Numbered from the stretch's first letter, positions 25,994-35,819 are shown. The stretch: 64,000 nt of DNA from Acidimicrobiia bacterium (GCA_036271555.1 DATBAK010000010.1:1-64000); one strand, 5' to 3'. Made by a program: numbers and translations. Notes: a model not told the origin generated them from the sequence alone.

Positions 25994-28900
25994 TCACTCG
26001 CTCATGAAGGTCAGGGTTCCGGTCGCGCGTCCGATCGTGAGGCCGGAGCTCGCGTTCGAGAGCTTGATCGACGCGGTCCTCACCGTGTTGCCGCCGGAGA
26101 CCGGATACGCCGTGACCGCGACCGACTTCTGCAACTGTCCCGCCTTGAAGGTCAGCGTCTTCGGCTTCATCGTCTTGAAGTCGATGCCGTTCGCGGCCGT
26201 GCCGTCGACGAGGGTGACCACCACCGTGACCGTCGACGGCGCCGGCGCCGAGAGCGACACCCAGACCTTCACGACCGGAGCCGTGACGTCGGTGACGCAC
26301 ACCGACGCGTCGCCCACGCGCACGCTGAGCCCCGAGCCCGCATCGTCGTTCAGGATCGTGACGACACCTGTCGACCGGTCGGGCGCGAGCGTGTACCCGC
26401 CCGTCGGGCTGGAGAGCGCGACCTCGACCGTCTCGTTCGCCTCCGTGACCTGATCGGGCGTGATCGCGACCGACACGTACGCCGTCGTCTTGCCGGCCTT
26501 GAACGTGATCGTGCCGCTCTTCGCCTTGTAGTCGGTCGGCGCGGTGGCGCGGCCGTTCGCCGTCGCGTAGTGCACCGTGACCGGCTGCGTCGACGGTTGC
26601 GTGAGCGTCACCGCGAGCTGCGCGGTGCGCGCCTTGCCGGTGTCGCCTTCGGCGATCGCCGCGTTGCCGATCGAGATCCATGTGTGATCGGCGACCGTGA
26701 GCGTCGCCGCGTTCGTCGCCTTGCTCCCGGCCGAGTTCGTGAACACCGCGCGATACCGCGTTCCGGAATCGCTGCGGACCCCGGTCTCGGTATAGGTCGT
26801 GTCGGTCGCACCGCTGATGTCGTGGAAGGTGGTGCCGCCGTCGGTCGACACCTGCCACTGCACCGTCGGCGTGGGCGCGCCCGCCGCCGCGGCGGTGAAG
26901 GAGTAGGTGCCGCTCGGAATGACGGACTGGTCGTCGGGCTGAGTCGTGATGTGGGGCGCGACCGGCGTGACGGTGAGCGTCGCCGCGTTCGTCGTCGCGT
27001 TGCCGACGGAGTTCGTGAACGCGGCCCGGAACTGCGTACCGGAGTCGGCGAGCGCCGCGGTCGCGGAGTAGCTCGGGTCGGTCGCGCCGCTGATGTCGTG
27101 GAAGGTCGCGCCGCCGTCGGTCGACGACTGCCACTGCACGGTCGGCGCGGGAACGCCCGCTGCCGCCGCGGTGAACGAGTACGCCGTTCCCGCGGGAACC
27201 GACGTGTCGCCCGGTTGCGTGGTGACCGATGGCACCGCGGTCGGCACCACGGAGTTCGACGCGCTCGACGGCGCGCTCGAGCCGATCACGTTCCGCGCGG
27301 TGACGGTGCACGTGTACGGCGCGCCGGCGGTGAGTCCGGTGACGGCGATCGGACTCGACGTGTTCGTGCCCGAGCCGCTGACACCGCCGCCGCTCGACGT
27401 GCACTGTGCGGTGGAGTCGAGGATCGGGCTGCCGCCGTCGTCGGCCGGCGCGGTGAACCGGACGTTCGCGCCGCCGACTCGCGCGGTCGCGTTGCCGACG
27501 GTCGGGGAGTGCGGTGCGACCGCGACGACCAGCGTTGCCGCTGCGCTCGTCGTGGTGCCCGACGCGTTCGTGAACACCGCACGGAGCTCATGCCCCGAGT
27601 CGGCGAGTGCACCGGTGCCCGTGTACGAGTCGGCCGTTGCACCCGCGATGTTCGTGAACGTCGACCCGGCATCGGTCGAGATCTGCCACTGCTGCGCGGG
27701 TGCGGGGTAGCCCGACGACGCGGCGGTGAACGAGTACGACTGGCCGGGCGTGATCGTCTGGTCGGTCGGGTCGGTCGTCACCGCAGGCGCGGCCGGCGGG
27801 GGTTGCACGACCGCCGTGAACGTGTTGCCCGGACCGGGGACGACGAGGTTCAGCGCGGTCGTCGTCACGCCGCACGTCTTCAGGTTCGGGATCGTGTATG
27901 TGCCCGAGAACGTCGACGCGCCGGCCAGGTTCGCGGTGCCCGTCATGGTGACGCTCACCGGCGACGACGTCGTGCAGGTGTCGCCGACGATGTTCACCGT
28001 CGGGGTCGCAGTCGGATACGCGCTCGGGATGTTGATGTTGAACACCGCGGTCGCGGAGACCGCGAACGTCGACGGGTCGAGCGTGCCCGTGATCGGTTGC
28101 GCCTCGACGATCTGCATGTTGGCGGTGACGAGGCCGATGCCCGCGAGGTTCAGCGTCATCTGCGCGGGCGGGAGCGTGATGTCGCCGCTGATCGTTCCGG
28201 TCGTGAGGTCGACGACTCCGTCGAACGAGCCGGTCGGCACGGTCACGTCCTGATTGAGCTTCTTCAGGTGCGTGGTCGCGTCGACGTCCCAGTTGAAGGG
28301 GAAGAGGTTGTCGGTGACGACGACGCTCGTCGTGTCACTCACGGCGGAGTTGAAGCCGTCGTTCCCCGTGAGGGTGGCCGTGTACGCGCCCGGCCCGTTG
28401 CATGTGATCGTGGTCGCCGCCTGGTGCGCGTCGGCGAACGTGCACGCCGACGGCGCGGCCCACGCGACGGCGACCGGGTCGTTCTCGGGATCGGTGACAC
28501 TGCCGGCGAGCGCGATCGGGGCGCCGGTCTCGCCCGTCGCGGCCGGTCCTGCCTCGACGACCGGCGGGCGATCCGCGTTCACGGTGACCTTGGCGTCGTC
28601 GCCGGCGCTGTTCGCACCATCGGTCGCCGACAACGTCGCGGTGAACGCGCCGACCGCGGAGCACGTGACGGTCGTCGAAGCCGCGTGCGCGTTGGCGATC
28701 GTGCACGAAGTGGTGTTGATCGTCCACGTGCTCGTCGGGGTGTGGCCCGGATCGCTCACGGTGCCGTTGAGCGTGATCGCGTGCGAGACCGCGCCCGACA
28801 CGTCGGCGCCCGCGTTGACCACGAGGGGCACGTTCTGCTCGACGCTGATCTGCGCGGAGTCGCTGACCGGCGCGTTGATCCCGTCGTCGGCGGTGAGCGA

Positions 28901-29734
28901 CGCGGTGAACGTGCCCGGGTTCGAACAGCTGACCGTCGTTACGGCCGCGCTCGGGTCGGCGACCACGCACGCGGGATCACTCGTCGTCCACGCGTCGGTC
29001 GGCGACCCGTTCGAGGTGACGGTGCCGTGGAGCGCGATCGCCGTGTTCACGATGCCGTTCACGTCGGGTCCCGCGTCGACCGTCGGCGCCGGCATCGACT
29101 GCACGACGGGCACGCTGATGATCGTGTCCTGCGGGATGTTGCACGTCACCTTCGCGGTGAGACCGTTCGAGAGGTTCGCCGTGGTCGTGAGCGAGAGCGC
29201 GTTCAGCGAGACCGACGATCCGACCGCGCCGGACGTCGCGTCGACGGCCACGTCGGGCGTGACGAGCGTGCCCGGAGGGAACGGGCCCGGCTGCGCGATC
29301 TTGATCGAGGTCGACGTCGGAAGGCTCACGACGTTCGCTGTCGGGTTGCCGTTGATCGTCGCGGTGCCGGGATTCACGATCGTTCCGTTGTCGAACGTCG
29401 TGCCGTTGACCGCGTACGACAGGCTGAGGTCCTGGTACGACTTCACCGTGAAGCCGCTCGCCGAAGCGGGCAGCACGCTGCTCCCGCCCGGGAAGCCCAC
29501 GGTGAACTGCTGACCCGGCGTCACCTTGTCGGGCGCGGTCAGCGTGACCGTGATGTCTTCCTTCTGCGTGACCGTTCCGCCGGAGACGTTCGCGGTGCAC
29601 GACACCTGCGGGAACGTGTGCGTCGCGGTCTGGGTTGCGGCGCCGGCCGCGGATCCCGAGACGCCGACCAGCACCACGCTCAAGCTTGCGGCGAGCGCGC
29701 CCGCGACGAACCGACGAACCCTTGCCTGCCCCAT
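25994..29734 (-). CDS. Large secreted multi-domain surface protein (Ig-like, FN3, Calx-beta)
   Basis: 1246 aa from ATG 29734 with a GGGGGG tract upstream; the longer frame to 29950 is unsupported. A signal peptide (VAGALAASLSVVLVGVSGSA) leads into a beta-rich N-terminal region with QVSCTANVSGGTV. Three PKD/Ig-like repeats follow (each with DDGxN or ATDGAN), then a distinct beta domain beginning FPFNWDVDATTHLKKLNQ. Next come three Ig-like repeats sharing PAPTVQWQ-STDGG and an interposed FN3 module (GLTAGAPYTCTVTARNVIG). Two Calx-beta repeats end the protein. There is no LPXTG or C-terminal anchor, so attachment is unclear. Adhesin-like by architecture; binding partner unknown. Confidence 0.8.
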   Translation of the reverse strand: MGQARVRRFVAGALAASLSVVLVGVSGSAAGAATQTATHTFPQVSCTANVSGGTVTQKEDITVTLTAPDKVTPGQQFTVGFPGGSSVLPASASGFTVKSYQDLSLSYAVNGTTFDNGTIVNPGTATINGNPTANVVSLPTSTSIKIAQPGPFPPGTLVTPDVAVDATSGAVGSSVSLNALSLTTTANLSNGLTAKVTCNIPQDTIISVPVVQSMPAPTVDAGPDVNGIVNTAIALHGTVTSNGSPTDAWTTSDPACVVADPSAAVTTVSCSNPGTFTASLTADDGINAPVSDSAQISVEQNVPLVVNAGADVSGAVSHAITLNGTVSDPGHTPTSTWTINTTSCTIANAHAASTTVTCSAVGAFTATLSATDGANSAGDDAKVTVNADRPPVVEAGPAATGETGAPIALAGSVTDPENDPVAVAWAAPSACTFADAHQAATTITCNGPGAYTATLTGNDGFNSAVSDTTSVVVTDNLFPFNWDVDATTHLKKLNQDVTVPTGSFDGVVDLTTGTISGDITLPPAQMTLNLAGIGLVTANMQIVEAQPITGTLDPSTFAVSATAVFNINIPSAYPTATPTVNIVGDTCTTSSPVSVTMTGTANLAGASTFSGTYTIPNLKTCGVTTTALNLVVPGPGNTFTAVVQPPPAAPAVTTDPTDQTITPGQSYSFTAASSGYPAPAQQWQISTDAGSTFTNIAGATADSYTGTGALADSGHELRAVFTNASGTTTSAAATLVVAVAPHSPTVGNATARVGGANVRFTAPADDGGSPILDSTAQCTSSGGGVSGSGTNTSSPIAVTGLTAGAPYTCTVTARNVIGSSAPSSASNSVVPTAVPSVTTQPGDTSVPAGTAYSFTAAAAGVPAPTVQWQSSTDGGATFHDISGATDPSYSATAALADSGTQFRAAFTNSVGNATTNAATLTVTPVAPHITTQPDDQSVIPSGTYSFTAAAAGAPTPTVQWQVSTDGGTTFHDISGATDTTYTETGVRSDSGTRYRAVFTNSAGSKATNAATLTVADHTWISIGNAAIAEGDTGKARTAQLAVTLTQPSTQPVTVHYATANGRATAPTDYKAKSGTITFKAGKTTAYVSVAITPDQVTEANETVEVALSSPTGGYTLAPDRSTGVVTILNDDAGSGLSVRVGDASVCVTDVTAPVVKVWVSLSAPAPSTVTVVVTLVDGTAANGIDFKTMKPKTLTFKAGQLQKSVAVTAYPVSGGNTVRTASIKLSNASSGLTIGRATGTLTFMSE

Positions 29735-29903
29735 CTGTTGCCCCCCGAGCTCCAGCCCCCTGGTCGGGCGACCGTTTACCCGCGCCTGTCCCGGTTCAAA
29801 CCCATATTTCAGCAAAGCTTCCGCGGGAGCGACGCGTCGGTCACGGAACTGTTGCGGCCGCGCGAGGGGCCGCGCCTGAGCCGACGGCCGCGGATCGGCG
29901 CGC

Positions 29904-31229
29904 TCAGGTCGGGATGACCACCACCGTCGACACGCGCGCCGACGGCCCACCGTTGTCGAGCATGGTGTGGCCCGTGAACACCTTCGTCAACGACGTGCCG
30001 GCCGAGCTCGTCTCGGTGACCGTCGCGGTGAACGAGCCCGACGCCGTGTAGAGGTGGTGGACCGTCGGCACGGTCGTGCGCGCCATGGTGCCGTCGCCGA
30101 ATCTCCACGTGTAGTGGGTGATCGTTCCGTACGCGACCGTCGAGCCGGTCGCGTCGAACGGCGTCGGACTTCCGGGCGGCGCGTCGGTCGCGTGGATCTG
30201 GGCGACCGGCGCCTGGTCCGGTGTGATCGCGATGCCGAGTGGATTGCCTCCGACCGGGATCGCGGGGCCGGCGGTGAAGGTGGCGACCGCGATGGGCGTG
30301 ACGGTGCCGTCGTTCACGTTCGTGACGTACGCGGTGCGCCCGTTCGGCATCATCGCGATCGAGGTCGGGTCGTCGCCCACGTTGATCTGGTGCGTCGCGG
30401 TCTTCGTCGCGATGTCGATCGTCGTCACCAGGTCGTTGTCGGAGTTGACGACGAAGAGCGTCTTGCCGTCGGGCGTGATGGCCATTCCGCCATAGACGCT
30501 GTCTCCGGTCGGGATCGCGGTTCCGATGCTGTTGTTCGACAGCGTGATCGGGACGATCTCCGCGGCGTTGTCGCTCACGTACGCGGTCGAACCGTCGGGC
30601 GAGATCACGATGCCCCACGGAAGGAACGGCAGCACGATCGGCGTCTCGGTCGTGTTGTTCGCGATCCGGATGGGCCAGATCGACGCGGCGTTGAGGTTCG
30701 CCACGTAGGCGGTCTTGCCGTTCGGTGCGATTGCGACGTCGATGGGGAACTGGCTGACGAGGATCCGCCGCTTTGGCGTGTTGGTGACGAGGTTGATCGC
30801 CGTCACCGTGTCGTCGCCGCTGTTCGCGACGTACGCGACCTTGCCGTTCGGCGTGATCGCGATGCTCTGTGGATCCTTGCCGACAGCGATCGCGGTTCCG
30901 GCCGTGCCGGTCGCAAGGTCGACCGGGATCACCTTTCCGTCGATCCGACTCACGACATACGCGGTGCGGCCGTCGGGCGTGATCGCGACCGTTTGCGGCG
31001 CGTGGCCGAGCGAGATCGGCGCGCCGGCCTTCTTCGACTTCGTCTTGACCGGCACGAGTGAGTTGGCCCCGCTGTTGGCGACGTACGCGGTGAACGCCGG
31101 CGGCGCGACCGCTCCGGCCGCGGTCGGTGTCAACGCGACCGTCGACACGATCGGCGCCGCGGTCGCGAGCAGCACCGCGAGCGCGAGCCCTGAGCCGCGC
31201 GTCCGAGCGCGCTTCGCCGGTTCCATCAT
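29904..31229 (-). CDS. Secreted YVTN-repeat beta-propeller with C-terminal PKD domain
   Basis: 441 aa from tandem ATG codons at 31229/31226, with GGGGG about six bases upstream. The signal peptide is GLALAVLLATAAPIVSTVAL. About seven blades follow with the core AITPDGKTAYVxN and a strand such as VTAINLVT, the YVTN family seen in surface-layer propellers. The segment about 350-430 is a PKD domain: PFDATGSTVAYGTITHYTWR, FGDG, VHHLYTASGSFTATVTETS. It is transcribed toward the large surface-protein gene, 169 bases downstream. That gap has an AT-rich patch (29795-29818) but no clear promoter. Function unknown. Confidence 0.82.
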   Translation of the reverse strand: MMEPAKRARTRGSGLALAVLLATAAPIVSTVALTPTAAGAVAPPAFTAYVANSGANSLVPVKTKSKKAGAPISLGHAPQTVAITPDGRTAYVVSRIDGKVIPVDLATGTAGTAIAVGKDPQSIAITPNGKVAYVANSGDDTVTAINLVTNTPKRRILVSQFPIDVAIAPNGKTAYVANLNAASIWPIRIANNTTETPIVLPFLPWGIVISPDGSTAYVSDNAAEIVPITLSNNSIGTAIPTGDSVYGGMAITPDGKTLFVVNSDNDLVTTIDIATKTATHQINVGDDPTSIAMMPNGRTAYVTNVNDGTVTPIAVATFTAGPAIPVGGNPLGIAITPDQAPVAQIHATDAPPGSPTPFDATGSTVAYGTITHYTWRFGDGTMARTTVPTVHHLYTASGSFTATVTETSSAGTSLTKVFTGHTMLDNGGPSARVSTVVVIPT

Positions 31230-31512
31230 GTCGGCCCCCTGACCCCTGATCCCGCCGGGTGGTGAGCCTCGCGCAGCGCGTCGCGAGCCGCAACAGAAGC
31301 GCGGTTCCGTCGCCGGTGCGCTGCGCCGCCGAGCGATCGGGGAAACGCATGAAGGCATTGCGACTCGACGACGGCACGCTGTACCTCAGCGACGCGGAGC
31401 TGTCCGAGCCGGTATTTCGGACGCGCAGAGGTGACCGACCTCACGCGCCGATGGGGTGATGCGGCGGTAGCCTCCGCGCCGCGCGCGCATGGCGCACACG
31501 GAGGGGCGGATC

Positions 31513-33510
31513 ATGGGACGGCCGGGCGCTCGACGCGCGATCTGCTCGATGGTGCTCGTGTCGCTCACGGTCGCGCTGCCCGCCTCGATCGCGCACGCGG
31601 CGCCCGCGGGCAACTGGCACGTCGCATCGACACTCGCGCTCGGCACCGACGACACCGCGATCGCGTGCCCCTCGACCATGGTCTGCTGGGCGCTCGAAGC
31701 CGGACAGCTGCTGTCGTCGAACGACGGCGGCGCGACGTGGACGAACGAGACCGCGCTCGTACCGAGCGACGTCGCCGCGCTGCACGACATCGACTGCCCC
31801 CTGCCGGTGCGCTGCTACATCACCGCGACCGGCGTCGACGGCTCCAGTGTCGCGTTGACGGAGTCGCAGCACACGATCGTCGAGCACGTCGTGCCGCACG
31901 CGGGCGCGCTCGTCTCGTTGTCGTGCGCGCAGCTGCTGCGCTGCGTCGCGACCGACGGGAAGCTGATCTGGGAGAGTGTCAACGGATCGGGATCGTGGAC
32001 GTCGTTCACGCTCCCGACGACGCTGTCGCCGGCGCCGGACCTCGCGTGCGTGCGCGGGACGTTCGTGTGCACGCTCGTCGGCGACCGCGGCGAGACGCCC
32101 GTGGTCCTGCGCACGACGAACAGCGGCACGACGTGGGAAACCGGGACTGCGCCGAGCCCGACCGACGGGCTCTATTCGGTGACGTGCCCGTCGGTCACCA
32201 CCTGCTTCGCGGGCGGCGCGACGTTCTCCGACGATGCCGCGGTGATCGTGACGACGAACCGGGGCAAGACGTGGTCGTTCGCATCCGTGCCGTCCCAGGC
32301 GTACGCGGTGCGCTCGATCTCGTGTGCCTCCGAGACCGCGTGCTCGGCGATCGGCGCTTCACCGGCGCGCACGCCGTTCCTGTTCGCGACGACTGATGGT
32401 CGACACTTCGACGCGCAGACGCTCCCCGCCGTCGAATTGGAGCGTCCGGCCGCGATCGCGTGTCCCTCGCCGACTCGCTGCGGCGCGGTCGCGGGCGGCA
32501 TCTCGTTCTTCACCGACGACGCGGGTGCGCACTGGAGCAGCGCGGCCCTGCCCGCAGGCGTCGAAGCGCCGCAGTCGTTGAGCTGTCCGACCACGACCGA
32601 GTGTGTCGCGGTCGGGAACGACGCAGTCGCACGTCCGAGCGCGCTCACGTCGGCCGACGGCGGCGCGACGTGGGCGGTGCACGCGCTGCCCGCCGGCACC
32701 GGTGGGCTGCTCGCGGTCGAGTGCCCCACGCCGACCGCGTGCATCGCGCTGGCGACCGCGAGCGCGCCGGGAACGAACCGTCAGCGCGCGCAGGCGCTGC
32801 GCAGCACCGACGGCGGAGTGACGTGGACACTCGGGGTCCTCGCCGATCGGCGCGGCGTGCTGACCAAGCTGACGTGCCCGAGCCGCACGACGTGTATCGC
32901 GAGCGGTTACGACAACTTGTCGAACGCGAAGCTCGAGGTGACGACCGACGGCGGCCGGCACTGGTCGTCGCTCGCGGCACCCGACGACGTCTTCACCATC
33001 AACGCGGTCGGTTGCAGCGCCGTCGACGCGTGCATCGTCATCGGCGGCAACCCCAACGCGGCGCCGCAGGCATACACGACGAGTGATCTCGGCGCGACCT
33101 TCCATCCGCATCCGGTCCCGTACGCAGACGCGGGCAACGTGTACTTCAACGACGTCGGCTGCGCGGGGCAGACGTGTGTGGCGGTCGGGGAGTACTTCGG
33201 TTCCGGTGTGATCATGCGTTCGCGGGACGCCGGCGCAACGTGGCGCGCGTCGCGAGCTCCCGACGCTGCGCAGATCATCGATTCGGTGTCGTGCGGTTCG
33301 CCGTGGCGCTGCGGTGCGGCGACCTTCGACTTCCGTCAGCACGGCGGCCCCGTCGTCGTCGAGTCGACGAACGCGGGACGCACGTGGCGCGCGTTCCCGG
33401 TCCCGGCGCGTCAGGAGACTCCGCTCGACGTCGCGTGTCACGCGCGCGGATGCGTTGCGTCCGACGTGAGCAGCGCCGGCAACCCGATCATCGTCGCCGG
33501 CGACTTCTGA
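31513..33510 (+). CDS. Secreted BNR/sialidase-like repeat beta-propeller
   Basis: 665 aa from ATG 31513, chosen over ATG 31489 because GAGGGG lies six bases upstream; a TAGCCT -10-like box is at 31468-31473. The signal peptide is ICSMVLVSLTVALPASIAHA. About eleven repeats carry the BNR-like Asp-box S-x-DGGATW (for example TSADGGATWAV, STDGGVTWTL, NAGRTWRA). Most repeats also carry a cysteine pair of the form C-P-x(2-4)-C (ACPSPTRC, SCPTTTEC, ECPTPTAC, TCPSRTTC), a regular disulfide pattern. No sialidase FRIP motif or catalytic residues are visible, so glycosidase activity is not assigned. Confidence 0.82.
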   Translation: MGRPGARRAICSMVLVSLTVALPASIAHAAPAGNWHVASTLALGTDDTAIACPSTMVCWALEAGQLLSSNDGGATWTNETALVPSDVAALHDIDCPLPVRCYITATGVDGSSVALTESQHTIVEHVVPHAGALVSLSCAQLLRCVATDGKLIWESVNGSGSWTSFTLPTTLSPAPDLACVRGTFVCTLVGDRGETPVVLRTTNSGTTWETGTAPSPTDGLYSVTCPSVTTCFAGGATFSDDAAVIVTTNRGKTWSFASVPSQAYAVRSISCASETACSAIGASPARTPFLFATTDGRHFDAQTLPAVELERPAAIACPSPTRCGAVAGGISFFTDDAGAHWSSAALPAGVEAPQSLSCPTTTECVAVGNDAVARPSALTSADGGATWAVHALPAGTGGLLAVECPTPTACIALATASAPGTNRQRAQALRSTDGGVTWTLGVLADRRGVLTKLTCPSRTTCIASGYDNLSNAKLEVTTDGGRHWSSLAAPDDVFTINAVGCSAVDACIVIGGNPNAAPQAYTTSDLGATFHPHPVPYADAGNVYFNDVGCAGQTCVAVGEYFGSGVIMRSRDAGATWRASRAPDAAQIIDSVSCGSPWRCGAATFDFRQHGGPVVVESTNAGRTWRAFPVPARQETPLDVACHARGCVASDVSSAGNPIIVAGDF

Positions 33511-33636
33511 CGTCGCGGCGCGCGACGCGCGCGTACGCACAACCCGCGCGCTCCCGTTCTCGACGTGCGGCGAACGCGTCCCATTTGCCGCGATTACGCG
33601 GTTCAGCGCCGCGGATCACGCGCCGAAAATAGGAAG

Positions 33637-34506
33637 ATGCGTACGGATGCGTGGCCCCGGCGCTTCGGGGTAGCCGTGGTGACGTTGTTCCTCGCCTTCG
33701 GCGGGGGTCTGGCGTTCGCGAATCCCCCTTCGGGCCAGGGCAGCGGGCCCGCGTATTGGACCGCGCAAGCCGATGGCGAGGTGCACGCGCTCAACGGCGC
33801 GAAGTTCTACGGCTCGATGGCCGGGCACGCGTTGACGGGGCCGATCGTCGGCATGGCGTCGACGTCTTCGCGACACGGCTACTGGCTGATCGCGCGCGAC
33901 GGCGGGATTTTCTCGTTCGGCGACGCGCACTACTACGGCTCGATGGGTGGTGTGCACCTCGCGCAGTGGATCGTCGGGATCGCGGCGACGCCGAGCGGTC
34001 ACGGTTACTGGGAGGTCGCAGCCGACGGCGGGATCTTCTCCTTCGGTGACGCGCGCTTCTACGGCTCGACCGGTGCGATCCACTTGAACCAACCGATCGT
34101 CGGCATGGCGGCGACGCCCACGGGTCACGGCTACTGGATGGTTGCCTCCGACGGCGGGATCTTCTCGTTCGGTGACGCGCGCTTCTACGGCTCGACCGGC
34201 GCGCTGCATCTCAACTTCCCGATGGTCGGCATGGCCGCGACCGCGTCGGGTCACGGGTACTGGCTCGTCGCGCGCGACGGCGGCATCTTCACCTACGGCG
34301 ACGCGCACTTCTACGGCTCACCCGCGGGGGCGCCGCGCTGGGCCGCGGTCACTTCGATGGCGGTGACCCGCTCCGGGCACGGCTACTGGATGATCGCCCG
34401 CGACAACACGACCTGGCGCTACGGCGACGCGGGTTACGGCTGGACGAAGGGCGTTCGCGTCGGGATCTACAGCGGTCCCGCGTGGTTCGCGATCGTCACC
34501 GCGTAG
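33637..34506 (+). CDS. Secreted protein of six 42-residue HGYW/GGIFSFGDA repeats
   Basis: 289 aa from ATG 33637, with AGGAAG immediately upstream. After a signal peptide (FGVAVVTLFLAFGGGLAFAN) the protein is six tandem repeats, most exactly 42 residues long: HGYWLIARDGGIFSFGDAxF, then YGSTGALHLNxPIVGMAATP and SG. The sixth is degenerate (DNTTWRYGDAGYGW). The DNA repeats are also alike. Such repeats are familiar to me as add-on modules in Acidimicrobiia exported proteins, usually attached to hydrolases; here they stand alone. The spacing suits a propeller-like or beta-solenoid surface module. No catalytic domain is present. It converges on the serine hydrolase gene with three bases between stops. 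Confidence 0.82.
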   Translation: MRTDAWPRRFGVAVVTLFLAFGGGLAFANPPSGQGSGPAYWTAQADGEVHALNGAKFYGSMAGHALTGPIVGMASTSSRHGYWLIARDGGIFSFGDAHYYGSMGGVHLAQWIVGIAATPSGHGYWEVAADGGIFSFGDARFYGSTGAIHLNQPIVGMAATPTGHGYWMVASDGGIFSFGDARFYGSTGALHLNFPMVGMAATASGHGYWLVARDGGIFTYGDAHFYGSPAGAPRWAAVTSMAVTRSGHGYWMIARDNTTWRYGDAGYGWTKGVRVGIYSGPAWFAIVTA

Positions 34507-34509
34507 TCG

Positions 34510-35724
34510 TCACCCGAGCGCGGCCGCGTTCACTCCACGCCAGAAGTCGTCGAACACCTCGGGTGGCTGCGGCGAAGTCATCGCCCGCTGCGTGAGCAGG
34601 ATTCCGGTCACGTCGAGCGTGCGGTTGCTGCGCCAGGTCGTGCCCGATCCGCCGTCCCAGCCGAAGCCGCACGGTGGTGGCGCGTCCGGCGCGGCGTCGG
34701 TGGCCGGCGCCTCCATGCCGAGTCCCCAACCGGCGTGCGGTGCGAGGAACGCATCGGTCGTGGCGCGCTGCGGCGACGTCAGGCGGTCGGTCGTCATGAG
34801 GTCGACGGTCTCGGCCTTCAGCACGCGCGTGCCGTCGCGTCCGGCGCCCCGTGCGCGCATCATCGATGCGAACGACCAGTAGTCGTCGAGCGTCGACACG
34901 AGCATCCCGCTGCCGTCGGGAAAGGTCGGCGGCGTCGACCACCAGCTCGTCGCGGGATCGTCGATCACGGTCATGCCGCCCGTGTCGTCGTCGGGCACGT
35001 AGAAGGTCGTGAAACGCTCGAGCTTTCCGCTCGGTACGGAGAAGCCGGTGTCGTGCATGCCGAGCGGCTCGAAGACACGCTCGCGCATCACGGTCGGGAG
35101 ATCGCTTCCTGTCGCGCGCGCGATCACGACGCCGAGCACCTGCGCGCCGGTGTTGTACATCCACCGTTCACCCGGTTGGTACATCAGCGGCAGCGCGCCG
35201 AGCGCGGCGATCCAGCTGTCGACGTCGTGCGGAACCGGCGGCCACGGCGGTCGACCGATGCTGCGCAGCACCGCCGCGTCCTCCGCGCGCTGGATCGGCA
35301 CCGAACCCGGCTCCGCCATCACCAAGCCGAACCCCATACGGAAGCTCAGCAGGTCCTCGACCGTGATCGCGCGACGCGCGGGAACCGTGTCGTCGAGCTC
35401 GACGTCGATCGCGCGCAGCACGCGCCGGTTCGCGAGCTCGGGCACGAGGTCGTCGATCGGTTGGTCGAGCGTGATGACGCCTTCCTCGACGAGTGACATC
35501 GCCGTCACCGCGGTGATCGGCTTCGTCATCGACGCGATCCGGAAGATCGAGTCGCGGGCCATAGGAGTCGAGTCGGTGAACGCGAGCGTGCCGATCGTGT
35601 CGACGTGCACGTCGTCGCCCTTCGCCACGAGCGCGACGAGCCCGGGCAACCGACCCGCGTCGACGTGGCGCACGAGAAGGTCGTGCAGCGTGCCGAGACC
35701 GGGTTGCGAAAGCGCGTCGCTCAT
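34510..35724 (-). CDS. Serine hydrolase, class C beta-lactamase/esterase family
   Basis: 404 aa from ATG 35724; an upstream in-frame ATG at 35781 would add 19 unlikely residues. Catalytic elements of the beta-lactamase fold are present: the nucleophile tetrad S65-M-T-K68 in RIASMTKPITAV, and Y190-N in WMYNTGAQVLG. The third motif is probably in GFGWDGGSGTTW. No signal peptide is seen, so a cytosolic esterase or amidase is more likely than an antibiotic-hydrolysing enzyme. Other landmarks are GVITLDQPIDDLVPEL, VEDLLSFRMGFG, and VFEPLGMHDTGF. It is divergent from the DinB/MDMPI gene. Confidence 0.9.
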   Translation of the reverse strand: MSDALSQPGLGTLHDLLVRHVDAGRLPGLVALVAKGDDVHVDTIGTLAFTDSTPMARDSIFRIASMTKPITAVTAMSLVEEGVITLDQPIDDLVPELANRRVLRAIDVELDDTVPARRAITVEDLLSFRMGFGLVMAEPGSVPIQRAEDAAVLRSIGRPPWPPVPHDVDSWIAALGALPLMYQPGERWMYNTGAQVLGVVIARATGSDLPTVMRERVFEPLGMHDTGFSVPSGKLERFTTFYVPDDDTGGMTVIDDPATSWWSTPPTFPDGSGMLVSTLDDYWSFASMMRARGAGRDGTRVLKAETVDLMTTDRLTSPQRATTDAFLAPHAGWGLGMEAPATDAAPDAPPPCGFGWDGGSGTTWRSNRTLDVTGILLTQRAMTSPQPPEVFDDFWRGVNAAALG

Positions 35725-35807
35725 GGCTGCGTCGTTCGGCTCGTCATGACAGTTCTGACGTTCCCGTCGTTCGAGACTCATCGGCGCGTCCCGCGGGGGC
35801 GATCCGG

Positions 35808-35813
35808 TACGGT
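35808..35813 (+). promoter_or_regulatory. -10-like hexamer TACGGT, leaderless start
   Basis: TACGGT is separated from the ATG at 35820 by six bases (CCGGCG). Transcription would begin at or next to the start codon, giving a leaderless mRNA. No ribosome-binding site and no -35 consensus are visible. Confidence 0.45.
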
Positions 35814-35819
35814 CCGGCG

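Noticed and set aside
29788-29805. GGTTCAAACCC resembling a tRNA T-loop
   Set aside because: The flanking bases do not form the T-stem and no acceptor or anticodon arm can be drawn.
29795-29880. Possible riboswitch in the leader of the large surface protein (AGCAAAGC on the + strand)
   Set aside because: I looked for the cyclic-di-GMP riboswitch pattern, but the conserved cores are incomplete and on the wrong strand for the gene.
31349-31459. 36-codon ORF with a GGGGAA upstream
   Set aside because: No family recognised and short; it lies in the divergent upstream region of the YVTN and BNR genes and can arise by chance.
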